64,000 nt of DNA from Maritimibacter sp. HL-12 (GTDB taxonomy: Bacteria > Pseudomonadota > Alphaproteobacteria > Rhodobacterales > Rhodobacteraceae), in contig NZ_FXBQ01000001.1 in NCBI RefSeq assembly GCF_900177545.1, forward strand, positions 1,916,122-1,980,121. The letters run 5' to 3'. The notes below the pieces were generated by a model that did not search any database, was not told the origin of the DNA, and worked only from the letters and a program-made list of their open reading frames with translations. Shown in pieces: positions 7,875 through 16,921 of this stretch. The position numbers and the translations under genes were made by a program. Numbering within the stretch: position 1 is the stretch's first letter; the number at the start of each line of letters is the position of its first letter.

Positions 7875-8515
7875 GCTTCGCCCGCCTTGTGCAGCGCCGC
7901 GAGCGCGCGGTGGGCGCGGTCGAGAAAAATCTCGCGGTCCTCGCCGGGGGCGATGTGGATCGGCGCGCCGAAGGTGACGGTGCAGATCAGCGGCACCGGC
8001 ACGATCTCGCCCTTGGGCAGCACCGAATTGAGGTTGTCGATCCAGGTCGGCACGAGATCGACCTGTGGCCGGGCGCGGGCGAGATGGTAGAGCCCGGTCT
8101 TGAACGCCAGCAGCGGGTCTTCGGTCAGGTTGCGCTTGCCCTCGGGAAAGATGATCAGGCTCGCGCCGCCGTCGAGCGCCGCGATCATCCGCGCCACCGG
8201 GTCTTCCTCCGGGTCGCGGTTGTCGGCATCGCGGTTGATCAGAACCGCGTTCAGCACGTCACGCCCGAAGAAGGCGCGCAGGTGGTTCTTGAGCCAGTAG
8301 TCCGAGGCCGCGACGGGCCGGGTCTTGTTGCGCAGGAAGGTGGGCAGAACCGACCAGATCAGCGGGAAATCGGCATTCGAGGTATGATTTGCATAATAGA
8401 CTCGCTGTCGCGGAATCGGCTCGCTCCCGGCCCAGATCGCCCGGGGCGCGGTCACCATGCGGACGAACAGCACGAGCCCGTGGCCCGTGATCCGGGCAAT
8501 CGTTTTCCTGAACAT
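7871..8515 (-). CDS. 1-acyl-sn-glycerol-3-phosphate acyltransferase family protein (PlsC-like)
   Basis: A 214-aa membrane-associated acyltransferase that would add a fatty acyl chain to a lysophospholipid such as lysophosphatidate. The catalytic HX4D motif is HTSNAD (about residues 45-50) and the glycerol-phosphate-binding motif is FPEGKRN (about 145). The N-terminal 25 residues form an amphipathic or membrane-touching helix. It starts at the ATG at 8515 and is the first gene of an operon with the CdsA-like gene, giving two consecutive steps from lysophosphatidate to CDP-diacylglycerol. Confidence 0.87.
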   Translation of the reverse strand: MFRKTIARITGHGLVLFVRMVTAPRAIWAGSEPIPRQRVYYANHTSNADFPLIWSVLPTFLRNKTRPVAASDYWLKNHLRAFFGRDVLNAVLINRDADNRDPEEDPVARMIAALDGGASLIIFPEGKRNLTEDPLLAFKTGLYHLARARPQVDLVPTWIDNLNSVLPKGEIVPVPLICTVTFGAPIHIAPGEDREIFLDRAHRALAALHKAGEA

Positions 8516-8600
8516 GAATGTCCTCTCGCCGGCTCGCCAAGACTATAGGCTCAGGAGTCCCTTGGGGAAACTGCATATCCGCGAAACTTGCAGAGGGTTC

Positions 8601-9548
8601 TCAGCCCCGCGGGGCCGCCGCGCGGCGCAGCCGGTCGTTGATCGCGCGGCCAAGTCCGGTGTCTGGGATTGGCGAGACGGCGATCGGCATGGCACCACCG
8701 GAGTCCAGCGCATGGAGGTGGTGAAACAGGTTCGCCGCCGCCTCGACCATGTCACCCGACGGCGAGAGGTTGAGCGCCGCCGCCTCGACCGGACCGAAGC
8801 CAAGCAGGCGTTCGCCGGGCCGGGCGGCGGCTGCGTTCAACCGCAGCGGGGCGACAGGCGCGTAATGCGAGCCAAGTTGGCCCGGCGCGTTGATCGTGCT
8901 GTCGGGAGCACGGTGCAGGAGCGGGCCGCCAAGACAGGCCTCGATCGCCTCCACCGGCAGGCCGCCGGGACGCAGCAGCACCGGGGTGGGATCGAAGCCG
9001 ATGATGGTGCTTTCCACCCCCACCGCGCAGGGGCCGCCATCGAGCACCGCCTCGATCCGGCCCGCAAGACCGGCCAGAACGTGCTCGGCCGTGGTCGGGC
9101 TGATCCGCCCCGAGGGGTTGGCAGAGGGCGCGGCAACCGGGCGACCGGCCCTGGCCAGAAGCGCGCGCGCCAGTGCATGGTCGGGCACCCGCACCGCCAC
9201 CGTGGGCAATCCTGCCGACACCAGAGGTGAAAGCCCGCCGCCTTCGCGCAGCGGCAGAACCAGCGTGATCGGGCCGGGCCAGAAAGCATCGGCCAGCCGC
9301 GCCGCGTCGCCTTCCAGACGGGCATAGCCTGCCACCGCGCCCGCGTCGGGCAGATGCACGATCAGCGGGTTGAAGCTGGGCCGCCCCTTGGCCTCGAACA
9401 CCCGCGCCACGGCGCGATCATCGGTGGCGTCGGCACCCAGACCATAGACCGTTTCGGTCGGAAAGCTGACGAGGCCACCGCCGCGCAGAAGCGCGGAAGC
9501 CCGGGCGATCCCGCCCGCGTCGGGTTTCAGAACTTCGGTTTCGACCAT
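8601..9548 (-). CDS. L-threonylcarbamoyladenylate synthase (Sua5/TsaC)
   Basis: Makes threonylcarbamoyl-AMP from threonine, bicarbonate and ATP, the first step of the t6A37 tRNA modification. At 315 aa it is the long Sua5 form. The YrdC domain holds GGLVSFPTETVYGLGADA (residues 28-45), KGRPSFNPLIVH and the SANPSGRISPTTAEHV segment. A C-terminal Sua5 domain follows (SPGQLGSHYAP-like stretch at about 225-235). It starts at ATG 9548 and diverges from the acyl-CoA dehydrogenase. Confidence 0.93.
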   Translation of the reverse strand: MVETEVLKPDAGGIARASALLRGGGLVSFPTETVYGLGADATDDRAVARVFEAKGRPSFNPLIVHLPDAGAVAGYARLEGDAARLADAFWPGPITLVLPLREGGGLSPLVSAGLPTVAVRVPDHALARALLARAGRPVAAPSANPSGRISPTTAEHVLAGLAGRIEAVLDGGPCAVGVESTIIGFDPTPVLLRPGGLPVEAIEACLGGPLLHRAPDSTINAPGQLGSHYAPVAPLRLNAAAARPGERLLGFGPVEAAALNLSPSGDMVEAAANLFHHLHALDSGGAMPIAVSPIPDTGLGRAINDRLRRAAAPRG

Positions 9549-9653
9549 GACGCGGCGTTTTCCTTGCCTCGGTATCGCGGCGGTTTATCCTTTGCCCCTG
9601 CCTGCCTACAAGTCGCATGTCGGCTTGCCAAGCCGTGAGAAGGAGAAGGCCCG

Positions 9654-11369
9654 ATGCCCTATGCCGCCCCCGCCCGCGAGTTTCGCTTCCTGCTCGACGA
9701 GGTTCTCGGCTTCGACGCCGTCGCCGCAACTGAGCGCTTCGGCGAGGCAACGCCCGAAACCGTGAACGCGATCATCGCGGAAGCGGCGAAGCTCAACGAC
9801 GACGTGATCGCACCGTTGCAGCGGGCCGGCGATACCCGGGGCGCGCGGCTGGAGAACGGTGTGGTTCGCACCAGTCCGGGCTTTGCCGAAGGCTACCGCG
9901 CGATTGCCGAGGGCGGCTGGATCGGCATGGCGGGCGATCCCGAGCATGGCGGCATGGGCCTGCCCTTCACCCTCAACGCCGTGTTCAACGACATGATCTC
10001 CGGCGCGGCGCTGGCGCTGGGCCTCAACCCGCTGCTCACGCAAGGCCAGATCGAGGCGCTGGAAACCCACGCCTCCGACGAGATGAAGGCGCTCTACCTG
10101 CCCAGGCTCAATTCCGGGGAATGGACCGGCACGATGAACCTGACCGAGCCGCAGGCGGGCTCGGACGTGGGCGCGCTTTCCACGAAGGCGGTTCCGAACG
10201 GCGATGGCACCTATGCGATCACCGGCCAGAAGATCTACATCTCCTGGGGCGATCACGATTTTGGCGGCAACATCTGCCATCTCGTGCTTGCGCGCCTGCC
10301 CGATGCCGCGCCGGGCACGCGGGGGATCAGCCTGTTCATGGTGCCGAAGCTGATCCCCGACGCGGCCGGTGAACCGGGGGAGCGCAACGCCCTGCGCGTG
10401 GTCAGCCTCGAACACAAGACCGGCCTGCATGGCTCGCCGACCTGCGTGATGGCCTACGAGGGCGCAACCGGCTGGCTTGTCGGGCAGGAGCATGGCGGCA
10501 TGGCAGCGATGTTCACGATGATGAACAATGCCCGGCTGCAAGTGGGCGTTCAGGGCATCGGCGTGGCGGAAGGTGCCTATCAACACGCGCTGGCCTATGC
10601 GCTGGAGCGCAAGCAGGGCCGTTCGCCCTTGCCCGACGGCACCGGGTCGATCATCGACTTTGCAGACGTGCGGCGGATGCTGATCGAGGCGAAGGCCGAG
10701 ATCTTCGCCGCCCGCGCCATTGCGCTCGCCTGCGCCATGGCGATCGACATGGAAAAGGCAACCGGCGCGGCGGAATGGACGGCCCGCGCGGCGCTGCTGA
10801 CCCCGATCGCCAAGAGCTACGGCACCGATACCGCCCAGAAGGTGACCTACCTCGGCGTGCAGGTGCATGGCGGCATGGGCTACATCGAGGAGACGGGTGC
10901 GGCGCAATACGCGCGCGATGCCCGGGTGCTCACGATCTACGAGGGCACCAACGGCATCCAGGCGATCGACCTTGTCGGCCGCAAGATGATGGATGGTGGC
11001 GAGGCCGCGATGCGGCTCTGCGACGAGATCGAGGCCGAGGCCGAAGCGGCGCGAGGCGCAATGCCCGATCTTGCCGAGGCGGTCTGGGGTGCTGCCGAGA
11101 GCCTGCGCGAATGTGTCGAGTGGCTGGCCGCGCAAGACATGCAGGAGCGCTTCGCCGGTGCCGTGCCGTTCCAGTCGGCCTTCGCCCGGGTGCTTGGTGC
11201 CTTCTACCACCTGCGCGCGGCGCGGGCAGCGGGTGGAGCGGGGCCGCGCCGCGCGCTTGCCGCGTTCTACATCGAACGGCTGTTGCCGGAACATGCCGCC
11301 CTGATCGCGCAGACGCGGGCCGGGGCGGCGGGGCTCTATGCCCTCGAGCCGGAGGATCTTGCCTCTTGA
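9654..11369 (+). CDS. Acyl-CoA dehydrogenase, DmdC-like
   Basis: An FAD-dependent acyl-CoA dehydrogenase of 571 aa, the long form with a C-terminal extension, passing electrons to ETF (etfAB is at 57.5-59.2 kb). Visible motifs are TEPQAGSDVG (FAD/substrate loop, about 163), KIYISWGDHD, LGVQVHGGMGYIEE and IYEGTNGIQAIDLVGRK, whose Glu is the likely catalytic base. Length and opening (MPYAAPAREFRFLLDEVLG) resemble 3-methylmercaptopropionyl-CoA dehydrogenase (DmdC) and its paralogues in marine roseobacters. Several paralogues exist per genome, so the substrate is not certain. The start ATG follows gaaggagaaggcccg. An MBL hydrolase overlaps its stop. Confidence 0.88.
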   Translation: MPYAAPAREFRFLLDEVLGFDAVAATERFGEATPETVNAIIAEAAKLNDDVIAPLQRAGDTRGARLENGVVRTSPGFAEGYRAIAEGGWIGMAGDPEHGGMGLPFTLNAVFNDMISGAALALGLNPLLTQGQIEALETHASDEMKALYLPRLNSGEWTGTMNLTEPQAGSDVGALSTKAVPNGDGTYAITGQKIYISWGDHDFGGNICHLVLARLPDAAPGTRGISLFMVPKLIPDAAGEPGERNALRVVSLEHKTGLHGSPTCVMAYEGATGWLVGQEHGGMAAMFTMMNNARLQVGVQGIGVAEGAYQHALAYALERKQGRSPLPDGTGSIIDFADVRRMLIEAKAEIFAARAIALACAMAIDMEKATGAAEWTARAALLTPIAKSYGTDTAQKVTYLGVQVHGGMGYIEETGAAQYARDARVLTIYEGTNGIQAIDLVGRKMMDGGEAAMRLCDEIEAEAEAARGAMPDLAEAVWGAAESLRECVEWLAAQDMQERFAGAVPFQSAFARVLGAFYHLRAARAAGGAGPRRALAAFYIERLLPEHAALIAQTRAGAAGLYALEPEDLAS

Positions 11370-12412
11370 CCGCCACGATCCACTTTCCCTGGGAAACGCC
11401 CCCCGGCGAGGGCGAGGCCATCGAAGTGGGCACGGGCGCGCTCTGGATGCGTCTGCCACTGCCGATGAAGCTCGATCATGTGAACGTCTTTGCCTTCGAG
11501 GATGACGACGGCTGGACGATTATCGACACCGGCTTCGATTCCCGCCGTACCCGCAAGATCTGGGAGACCCTGCTCGCCGGCCCCTTGGGCGGCAAGCCGG
11601 TCGCGCGTGTGGTCGTCACCCACCACCACCCCGATCACGTCGGCCTCGCCGGCTGGTTCCAGCGCGATCATGGCGCGCAGCTCATCACCACCCGCACCGC
11701 GTGGCTCTTCGCCCGGATGCTGTTGCTTGACGAGCAGATGGTGCCGGTGGACGAAACCCTGGCCTATTGGCGTTCGGCGGGGATGGACGAAGATGTTTTC
11801 GAGGCGCGCAAGGCTGAGCGGCCGTTCAACTACGTCGATATCGTCGCCGATATGCCGCTGGGGTTTTCCCGGGTCAAGGAGGGCGACGTGATCCGCTTCG
11901 GCGGGCGCGACTGGGACGTGCGGATCGGCAACGGCCATGCGCCGGAGCACGCCACCTTCTGGAGCCGCGATTGCGACCTGGTGCTGGGCGGCGACCAGTT
12001 GCTCGCCACGATCAGCCCCAACCTCGGGGTCTATGCCACCGAGCCGGAAGCCGACCCGGTCGGCGACTGGCTCGAAAGCTGCGAGCGGCTGGCCCCGTTC
12101 GCGCGCGACAGCCACCTCGTGCTGCCCGGCCACAAGCTGCCCTATCGCGGGCTGCCAACCCGGATGCGCCAGCTTGTCGACAACCACCACACCGCGCTGG
12201 CCCGGCTGCTCGATCACCTTGCCGAACCGCAGACTGCGGTGGAGTGTTTTCCGGTGCTCTATCGGCGCCGGATCAGCGAAGGTGAATACGGGCTTGCCAT
12301 GGTCGAAGCGGTGGGGCACCTCAACCACCTGTTGCGCACCGGCGAGATCACCCGCACCCGGCGCGACGACGGGGCATGGCTCTGGAAACGAAAGGAAACG
12401 TCCCATGGCTGA
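11366..12412 (+). CDS. Metallo-beta-lactamase-fold hydrolase
   Basis: A 348-aa member of the MBL superfamily with the metal motif HHHPDH (about residues 89-94), a later GNGHAPEHATFW histidine segment and PGHKLPYRG, completing a two-metal site. Such proteins hydrolyse thioesters, lactones or similar bonds. Its fixed place behind a DmdC-like acyl-CoA dehydrogenase suggests a thioester or side-product hydrolase, which is inference. The most likely start is the TTG at 11366, overlapping the upstream TGA (TTGA) with a ggagg site 10 bases before it; the first ATG (11447) would drop the IHFPWETPP opening typical of the group. Confidence 0.85.
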   Translation: MTATIHFPWETPPGEGEAIEVGTGALWMRLPLPMKLDHVNVFAFEDDDGWTIIDTGFDSRRTRKIWETLLAGPLGGKPVARVVVTHHHPDHVGLAGWFQRDHGAQLITTRTAWLFARMLLLDEQMVPVDETLAYWRSAGMDEDVFEARKAERPFNYVDIVADMPLGFSRVKEGDVIRFGGRDWDVRIGNGHAPEHATFWSRDCDLVLGGDQLLATISPNLGVYATEPEADPVGDWLESCERLAPFARDSHLVLPGHKLPYRGLPTRMRQLVDNHHTALARLLDHLAEPQTAVECFPVLYRRRISEGEYGLAMVEAVGHLNHLLRTGEITRTRRDDGAWLWKRKETSHG

Positions 12413-12872
12413 GATGAGAAAGAAGCGGCCGACCGCCCGTGTCTCCCGTTGCGATGACGCCACCCCGCCGACCGCCGAGCAGAAACCATTGCCGCAATCC
12501 CTCGCCGAAACGGAACTCGATGAAAAAAGCCCGGCGGAATGGGCCTATGAACGGCTGATCCTCTATATCCAGAACTTCGAGGAGCAGCTCGACAACGCTC
12601 ACGAGGTTGCCATGGGATTCACCGGCGGCGACGCAGGTGTGCTGCGGATCGAGGGGATCGGGTTTTTTGACCCTGATATCGTCACCTTCTACGGCACCGA
12701 TACCACCGGCGCGAAAACCCAGCTTATCCAGCACGTCAGCCAACTCAACGTGATGTTGCGGGCGCTTGCGCGTGAAGTCAAATCCGACGAGCCTCCGAGG
12801 CGGATCGGTTTTCGCCTCGCCGCCGATCTCGAAGTCAATGAAGCCGATCGTGGGAAAGAGACCTCGACCTAG
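12405..12872 (+). CDS. DUF6173 family protein
   Basis: A small soluble protein of 155 aa with a Lys/Arg-rich N-terminus, a WAYERLILYIQNFEEQLD helix (about residues 46-63) and a beta-rich C-terminal half containing GVLRIEGIGFFDPDIVTFYG. This is the DUF6173 pattern; no function is known. It overlaps the MBL gene stop by 8 bases and has an aaaggaaa site, so it is the third gene of this operon. It may assist the operon's enzymes, but nothing in the sequence shows how. Confidence 0.8.
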   Translation: MAEMRKKRPTARVSRCDDATPPTAEQKPLPQSLAETELDEKSPAEWAYERLILYIQNFEEQLDNAHEVAMGFTGGDAGVLRIEGIGFFDPDIVTFYGTDTTGAKTQLIQHVSQLNVMLRALAREVKSDEPPRRIGFRLAADLEVNEADRGKETST

Positions 12873-12936
12873 GCTGACTTCGTCGCGGATTGCCGCGCCG
12901 GAGCCGTGCCGTCAGACCTGATCCGCCGGCGAACGA

Positions 12937-14544
12937 TCACATTCCGGCACCCTCGACCGCCTCAAGATCAAACGCCGCCGCCATGAGCGCGCGGGTGTAG
13001 TCGGTTTGGGGCGCATCGAAAATCTCGTCCGCCGAACCTGCCTCGACGATATCACCCGATTTCATCACCAGCACCTTGTGCGCCAGCGCCCGCACCACCT
13101 TCAGGTCGTGGCTGATGAACAGGTAGGCCAGTCCGTGGCGCTTTTGCAGCGTGCGCAGAAGCTCGACGATCTGCACCTGAACCGTCATGTCGAGCGCTGA
13201 TGTCGGCTCGTCGAGCACCAGCAGGCGGGGGCGCAGGATCATTGCGCGGGCGATCGCGATGCGCTGGCGCTGGCCGCCGGAAAACTCGTGCGGATAGCGG
13301 TGCATCGTTTCGGGGTCGAGCCCGACCTCGGCCATGATCTCGGCGACCATCTCGCGCCGGTTGCGCCCCGGCTGAACGCCGTGCACGCCAAGCCCTTCGG
13401 CAATGATCTCTTCCGCCGTCATCCGGGGCGAGAGCGAACCATAGGGATCTTGAAACACGATCTGCATATCGCGCCTGATACCGCGCAACTCGCGAGGGCT
13501 CAGGCCCTGGATGTTCTGCCCGAGAAATACCACCGGGCCCTGCGATCCGATCAGCCGCATCACTGCGAGCGCCAGCGTGGTCTTGCCCGAGCCCGATTCT
13601 CCGACAATCCCCACCGTTTCGCCCGCGCGCACCGAGAAGTTCGCGGCGTTCACCGCCTTGATGTGCCCCACGGTGCGCCTGAGCAGCCCCCGCGTGATCG
13701 GAAACCAGATCCGCAGGTTTTCCGCCCGGGCGATTTCTTCCGCGCCTTCCGGCACCGGATCGGGCCGCCCCGCCGTAGCAGCGGAGATCAGCATCCGGGT
13801 GTAGGGATGGCGCGGGTTGGCAAAGACCTCCGCGGTCGGCCCGGTCTCGACAATCTCGCCATCCTTCATCACGCAGACCCGATCGGCAAACTTGCGCACG
13901 ATCGCGAGATCGTGGGTGATGAACAACAGGCTCATGCCCTCGGCTCTTTTCAGATCGACCAGAAGATCGAGAATCTGCGCCTGGATGGTCACGTCGAGTG
14001 CTGTTGTCGGCTCGTCGGCGATCAGCAGGTCAGGGCCGTTGGAGAGCGCCATGGCGATCATCACGCGCTGGCGCTGGCCACCGGAAAGCTGGTGCGGAAA
14101 GGCGTTGAGCCGTTCCTCGGGGTTTGGGATGCCGACCTTGTCGAGCAGTTCGAGAATCCGGGCGCGCAGCGCCGGGCCCTTCAGCCCCTGGTGGAGCATG
14201 ATGGTTTCGCTGAGCTGCTTCTCGATCGTGTGCAGCGGGTTGAGAGAGGTCATCGGCTCCTGGAAAATGAAGCTGACATCGTTGCCCCGCACCGCGCGCA
14301 GCCGGGTGGCCGATGCGCCAAGGAGCTCGTGTCCCTCATAGCGGATCGAGCCGGATACGGTGGCGCTGTCGGGCAGGAGCGAAACGGTCGACAGCGCGGT
14401 GACCGACTTGCCGGACCCGGATTCGCCCACCAGCGCCAACGTCTCGCCCTTTTCGATGTGAAAACTCACATTCTTTACCGCAGGGTTCTCGAGTCCGTCC
14501 TGCCGGAACGACACGTTCAGATCGGTAACTTCCAGCACCCTCAT
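12937..14544 (-). CDS. yejF: Peptide ABC transporter, fused duplicated ATPase (YejF)
   Basis: A 535-aa double ATPase that powers the YejABEF oligopeptide/microcin-C-type importer. Each half has a Walker A (GESGSGKS at about 37 and again at about 313), a signature (LSGGQRQR, FSGGQRQR) and a Walker B (LLIADEP, LLVLDEP). It is the last gene of yejA-B-E-F, overlapping yejE by 4 bases (ATGA). Confidence 0.95.
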   Translation of the reverse strand: MRVLEVTDLNVSFRQDGLENPAVKNVSFHIEKGETLALVGESGSGKSVTALSTVSLLPDSATVSGSIRYEGHELLGASATRLRAVRGNDVSFIFQEPMTSLNPLHTIEKQLSETIMLHQGLKGPALRARILELLDKVGIPNPEERLNAFPHQLSGGQRQRVMIAMALSNGPDLLIADEPTTALDVTIQAQILDLLVDLKRAEGMSLLFITHDLAIVRKFADRVCVMKDGEIVETGPTAEVFANPRHPYTRMLISAATAGRPDPVPEGAEEIARAENLRIWFPITRGLLRRTVGHIKAVNAANFSVRAGETVGIVGESGSGKTTLALAVMRLIGSQGPVVFLGQNIQGLSPRELRGIRRDMQIVFQDPYGSLSPRMTAEEIIAEGLGVHGVQPGRNRREMVAEIMAEVGLDPETMHRYPHEFSGGQRQRIAIARAMILRPRLLVLDEPTSALDMTVQVQIVELLRTLQKRHGLAYLFISHDLKVVRALAHKVLVMKSGDIVEAGSADEIFDAPQTDYTRALMAAAFDLEAVEGAGM

Positions 14545-15734
14545 TGGAACGTCTTCCGCGGGTCGAAGGCATCGCGCACGCCCTCGAAGATGAAGACGAG
14601 GAGCGAGAGCAGCACGGTGAAGGTGAAGAAAGCGGTGAAAGCGAGCCAGGGCGCCTGCAGGTTCTGCTTGGCCTGCCGGGTAAGCTCGCCAAGCGACGGT
14701 GCCGAGGAGGGCAACCCGTAGCCGAGGAAGTCGAGCGCGGCCAGCGTGCCGATGGTGCCGGTGATGATGAAGGGCAACATGGTGAGCGTGGCCACCATCG
14801 CGTTGGGCAGCATGTGACGGAACATGATCACCCGGTTGGAAACCCCGAGCGCCTTGGCCGCGCGCACGTATTCGAAGTTGCGCGCGCGCAGGAACTCGGC
14901 CCGCACCACGCCCACCAGCGCGGGCCAGCCGAACAACACGGTGACGAAGACCAGAAGCCAGAAACTTCGCCCGAGGATCGCGAACAGGATGATGATGACG
15001 TAGAGCGACGGGGTGGAGCCCCAGATTTCGAGCAGGCGCTGGAATATGAGATCGATCCAGCCGCCGAAATAGCCCTGGATCGCGCCCGCGGCGATGCCGA
15101 TCAGCGAGGTGAGGACCGTCACGATCAGGGTAAACAGCACTGAGAGACGGAAGCCGTGGATGACCCGGGCGAGCACGTCGCGCGCGGTGTCGTCGGTGCC
15201 GAGCCAGTGCTGGTTGTCCGGCGGCGAAGGCGCGGGGCCGCCGATGTCGTTGATCGTGTCGTAGCTGTAGGGGATCGGCGGCCAGAGCAGCCAGCCCTTG
15301 TCGATCGCCACGCCATCGACAACGTCATCCTGCGCGTCCTCGATCACGCCCTCGGGGTCTTCAAAACAGCGCTCGTTGCCTTGCGCGACGATCAGGCACT
15401 GCACCTCGATATCGCCGTACACCGCCTCGGTGCGGAAATCGCCGCCAAACTCGGTTTCGGGGTAGAACTGGAAGACCGGGGTGTAGAAGTTGCCCGCGTA
15501 GCGCACGAGGAGCGGCTTGTCGTTGGCGATGAGCTCGGCGAACAGCGTCATCGTGAACAGCACCGAGAAGACCACGAGTGACCAGAAGGCCCGACGGTTG
15601 CGGCGGAAGTTCCGCCAGCGGCGCTGGTTCAGGGGCGAAAGTGTCATCCGCCTGACGGGTTCGACAGGGGCGAGCGGTGCCTTGGAAAGGCCATCCGACG
15701 CGGTTGTGATGCCGTGATCGCGCGCCTCCTTCAT
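14541..15734 (-). CDS. yejE: Peptide ABC transporter permease (YejE)
   Basis: An inner-membrane permease of 397 aa. It has an N-terminal cytoplasmic stretch, one transmembrane helix at about 50-70 and a long periplasmic insert (about 75-190). Five further helices carry the binding-protein-dependent transport EAA-type loop (RAAKALGVSNRVIMFRHMLPNA region). The insert carries LLWPPIPYSYDTINDIGG and PPDNQHWLGTDD, as in YejE/OppC. The ATG at 15734 is supported by overlap with the yejB stop (TGATG); a longer upstream reading would run inside yejB. Confidence 0.95.
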   Translation of the reverse strand: MKEARDHGITTASDGLSKAPLAPVEPVRRMTLSPLNQRRWRNFRRNRRAFWSLVVFSVLFTMTLFAELIANDKPLLVRYAGNFYTPVFQFYPETEFGGDFRTEAVYGDIEVQCLIVAQGNERCFEDPEGVIEDAQDDVVDGVAIDKGWLLWPPIPYSYDTINDIGGPAPSPPDNQHWLGTDDTARDVLARVIHGFRLSVLFTLIVTVLTSLIGIAAGAIQGYFGGWIDLIFQRLLEIWGSTPSLYVIIILFAILGRSFWLLVFVTVLFGWPALVGVVRAEFLRARNFEYVRAAKALGVSNRVIMFRHMLPNAMVATLTMLPFIITGTIGTLAALDFLGYGLPSSAPSLGELTRQAKQNLQAPWLAFTAFFTFTVLLSLLVFIFEGVRDAFDPRKTFQ

Positions 15735-16888
15735 CAGCCCTCCCTCCGCTCGAAGTCGATGCGCGGGTCGATGAAGACATACATGAGGTCCGACAGGATG
15801 CCGACGAGCAGGCCGACAAGGCCGAAGACGAAGAGCGTGCCGAAGATGATCGGATAGTCGCGCGCCACCGCCGCCTCGAACCCGAGCCGCCCGAGCCCGT
15901 CGAGCGAGAAGATTGTCTCGATGATCAGCGAGCCGCCGAAGAACACGCCGATGAACAGGGCCGGAAACCCGGAAATCACGATCAGCATCGCGTTGCGGAA
16001 GACGTGGCCGTAAAGCACCCGCGATTCCGAAAGGCCCTTGGCCCGCGCGGTGATCACGTATTGCTTCTTGATCTCGTCGAGGAAGGAATTCTTCGTCAGC
16101 AGCGTGAGGGTGGCGAAGCTGGCGATCGTCGAGGCCGTGACCGGCAGGGCGATGTGCCAGAAGTAGTCGAGCACCTTGCCGATCAGGCTCAAGTCTTCCC
16201 AGTTGTCGGAGGTGAGCCCCCTCAGCGGGAAGATCTGCCAGTAACTCCCCCCGGCGAAGAGCACCAGCAGCAGGATGGCAAAAAGAAAGCCCGGAATGGC
16301 ATAGGCCACGATGATCAGGCCGGAGGTGAAGGTATCGAACCGCGTGCCGTCCCGCACTGCCTTCCTGATGCCGAGCGGGATCGAGACGAGATAGGCGATC
16401 AGCGTCGACCAGAGCCCCAGCGTGATCGACACCGGCAGTTTCTCGGCGATCAGTTCGAACACGCCGATGGAGCGGAAGTAGCTCTGCCCGAAATCGAGCC
16501 GCATGTAGCGCCACATCATGTTCAGGAAGCGTTCGAGCGCGGGGATGTCTTCCTTGAAACAGGCGTCGTTCTCGATGTCGGGCTCGCCGTCAAACTCGGG
16601 GGCGCAGACAACGCGGGCAAAGCCCATCTCGATTTCCAGGCTATCAAGGAAGTCCTGCGGCAGGCCGCGCGCGCCGAGATAGCGCTCGTCGCCGCCGCCG
16701 GAGCTGTCGGCCGCTTCCGAGCCGCCGCCGGAGATCGCCTCGAACACGTCACCCTCGCCCTCCATCTGGGCGATGATCTGCTCGATCGGCCCGCCGGGGA
16801 CGAACTGTGTCAGCGAGAAGTTGATGATCATGATCCCGATCAACGTCGGGATGATCAGCAAGATCCGCCGAAGGATATAGGCTCCCAT
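15734..16888 (-). CDS. yejB: Peptide ABC transporter permease (YejB)
   Basis: A 384-aa membrane permease that pairs with YejE to form the translocation channel. The first transmembrane helix is near residues 9-29 (LLIIPTLIGIMIINFSLTQF), followed by FVPGGPIEQIIAQ as in YejB. A long periplasmic loop rich in Glu, Gly and Ser (about 40-70) precedes the remaining helices. The EAA loop is ITARAKGLSESRVLYGHVFRNA. It begins at the ATG at 16888, 33 bases behind yejA. Confidence 0.95.
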   Translation of the reverse strand: MGAYILRRILLIIPTLIGIMIINFSLTQFVPGGPIEQIIAQMEGEGDVFEAISGGGSEAADSSGGGDERYLGARGLPQDFLDSLEIEMGFARVVCAPEFDGEPDIENDACFKEDIPALERFLNMMWRYMRLDFGQSYFRSIGVFELIAEKLPVSITLGLWSTLIAYLVSIPLGIRKAVRDGTRFDTFTSGLIIVAYAIPGFLFAILLLVLFAGGSYWQIFPLRGLTSDNWEDLSLIGKVLDYFWHIALPVTASTIASFATLTLLTKNSFLDEIKKQYVITARAKGLSESRVLYGHVFRNAMLIVISGFPALFIGVFFGGSLIIETIFSLDGLGRLGFEAAVARDYPIIFGTLFVFGLVGLLVGILSDLMYVFIDPRIDFERREG

Positions 16889-16921
16889 GTTGCTCCTGTC
16901 CTGCCTGTTCCCTGCCCCGGA

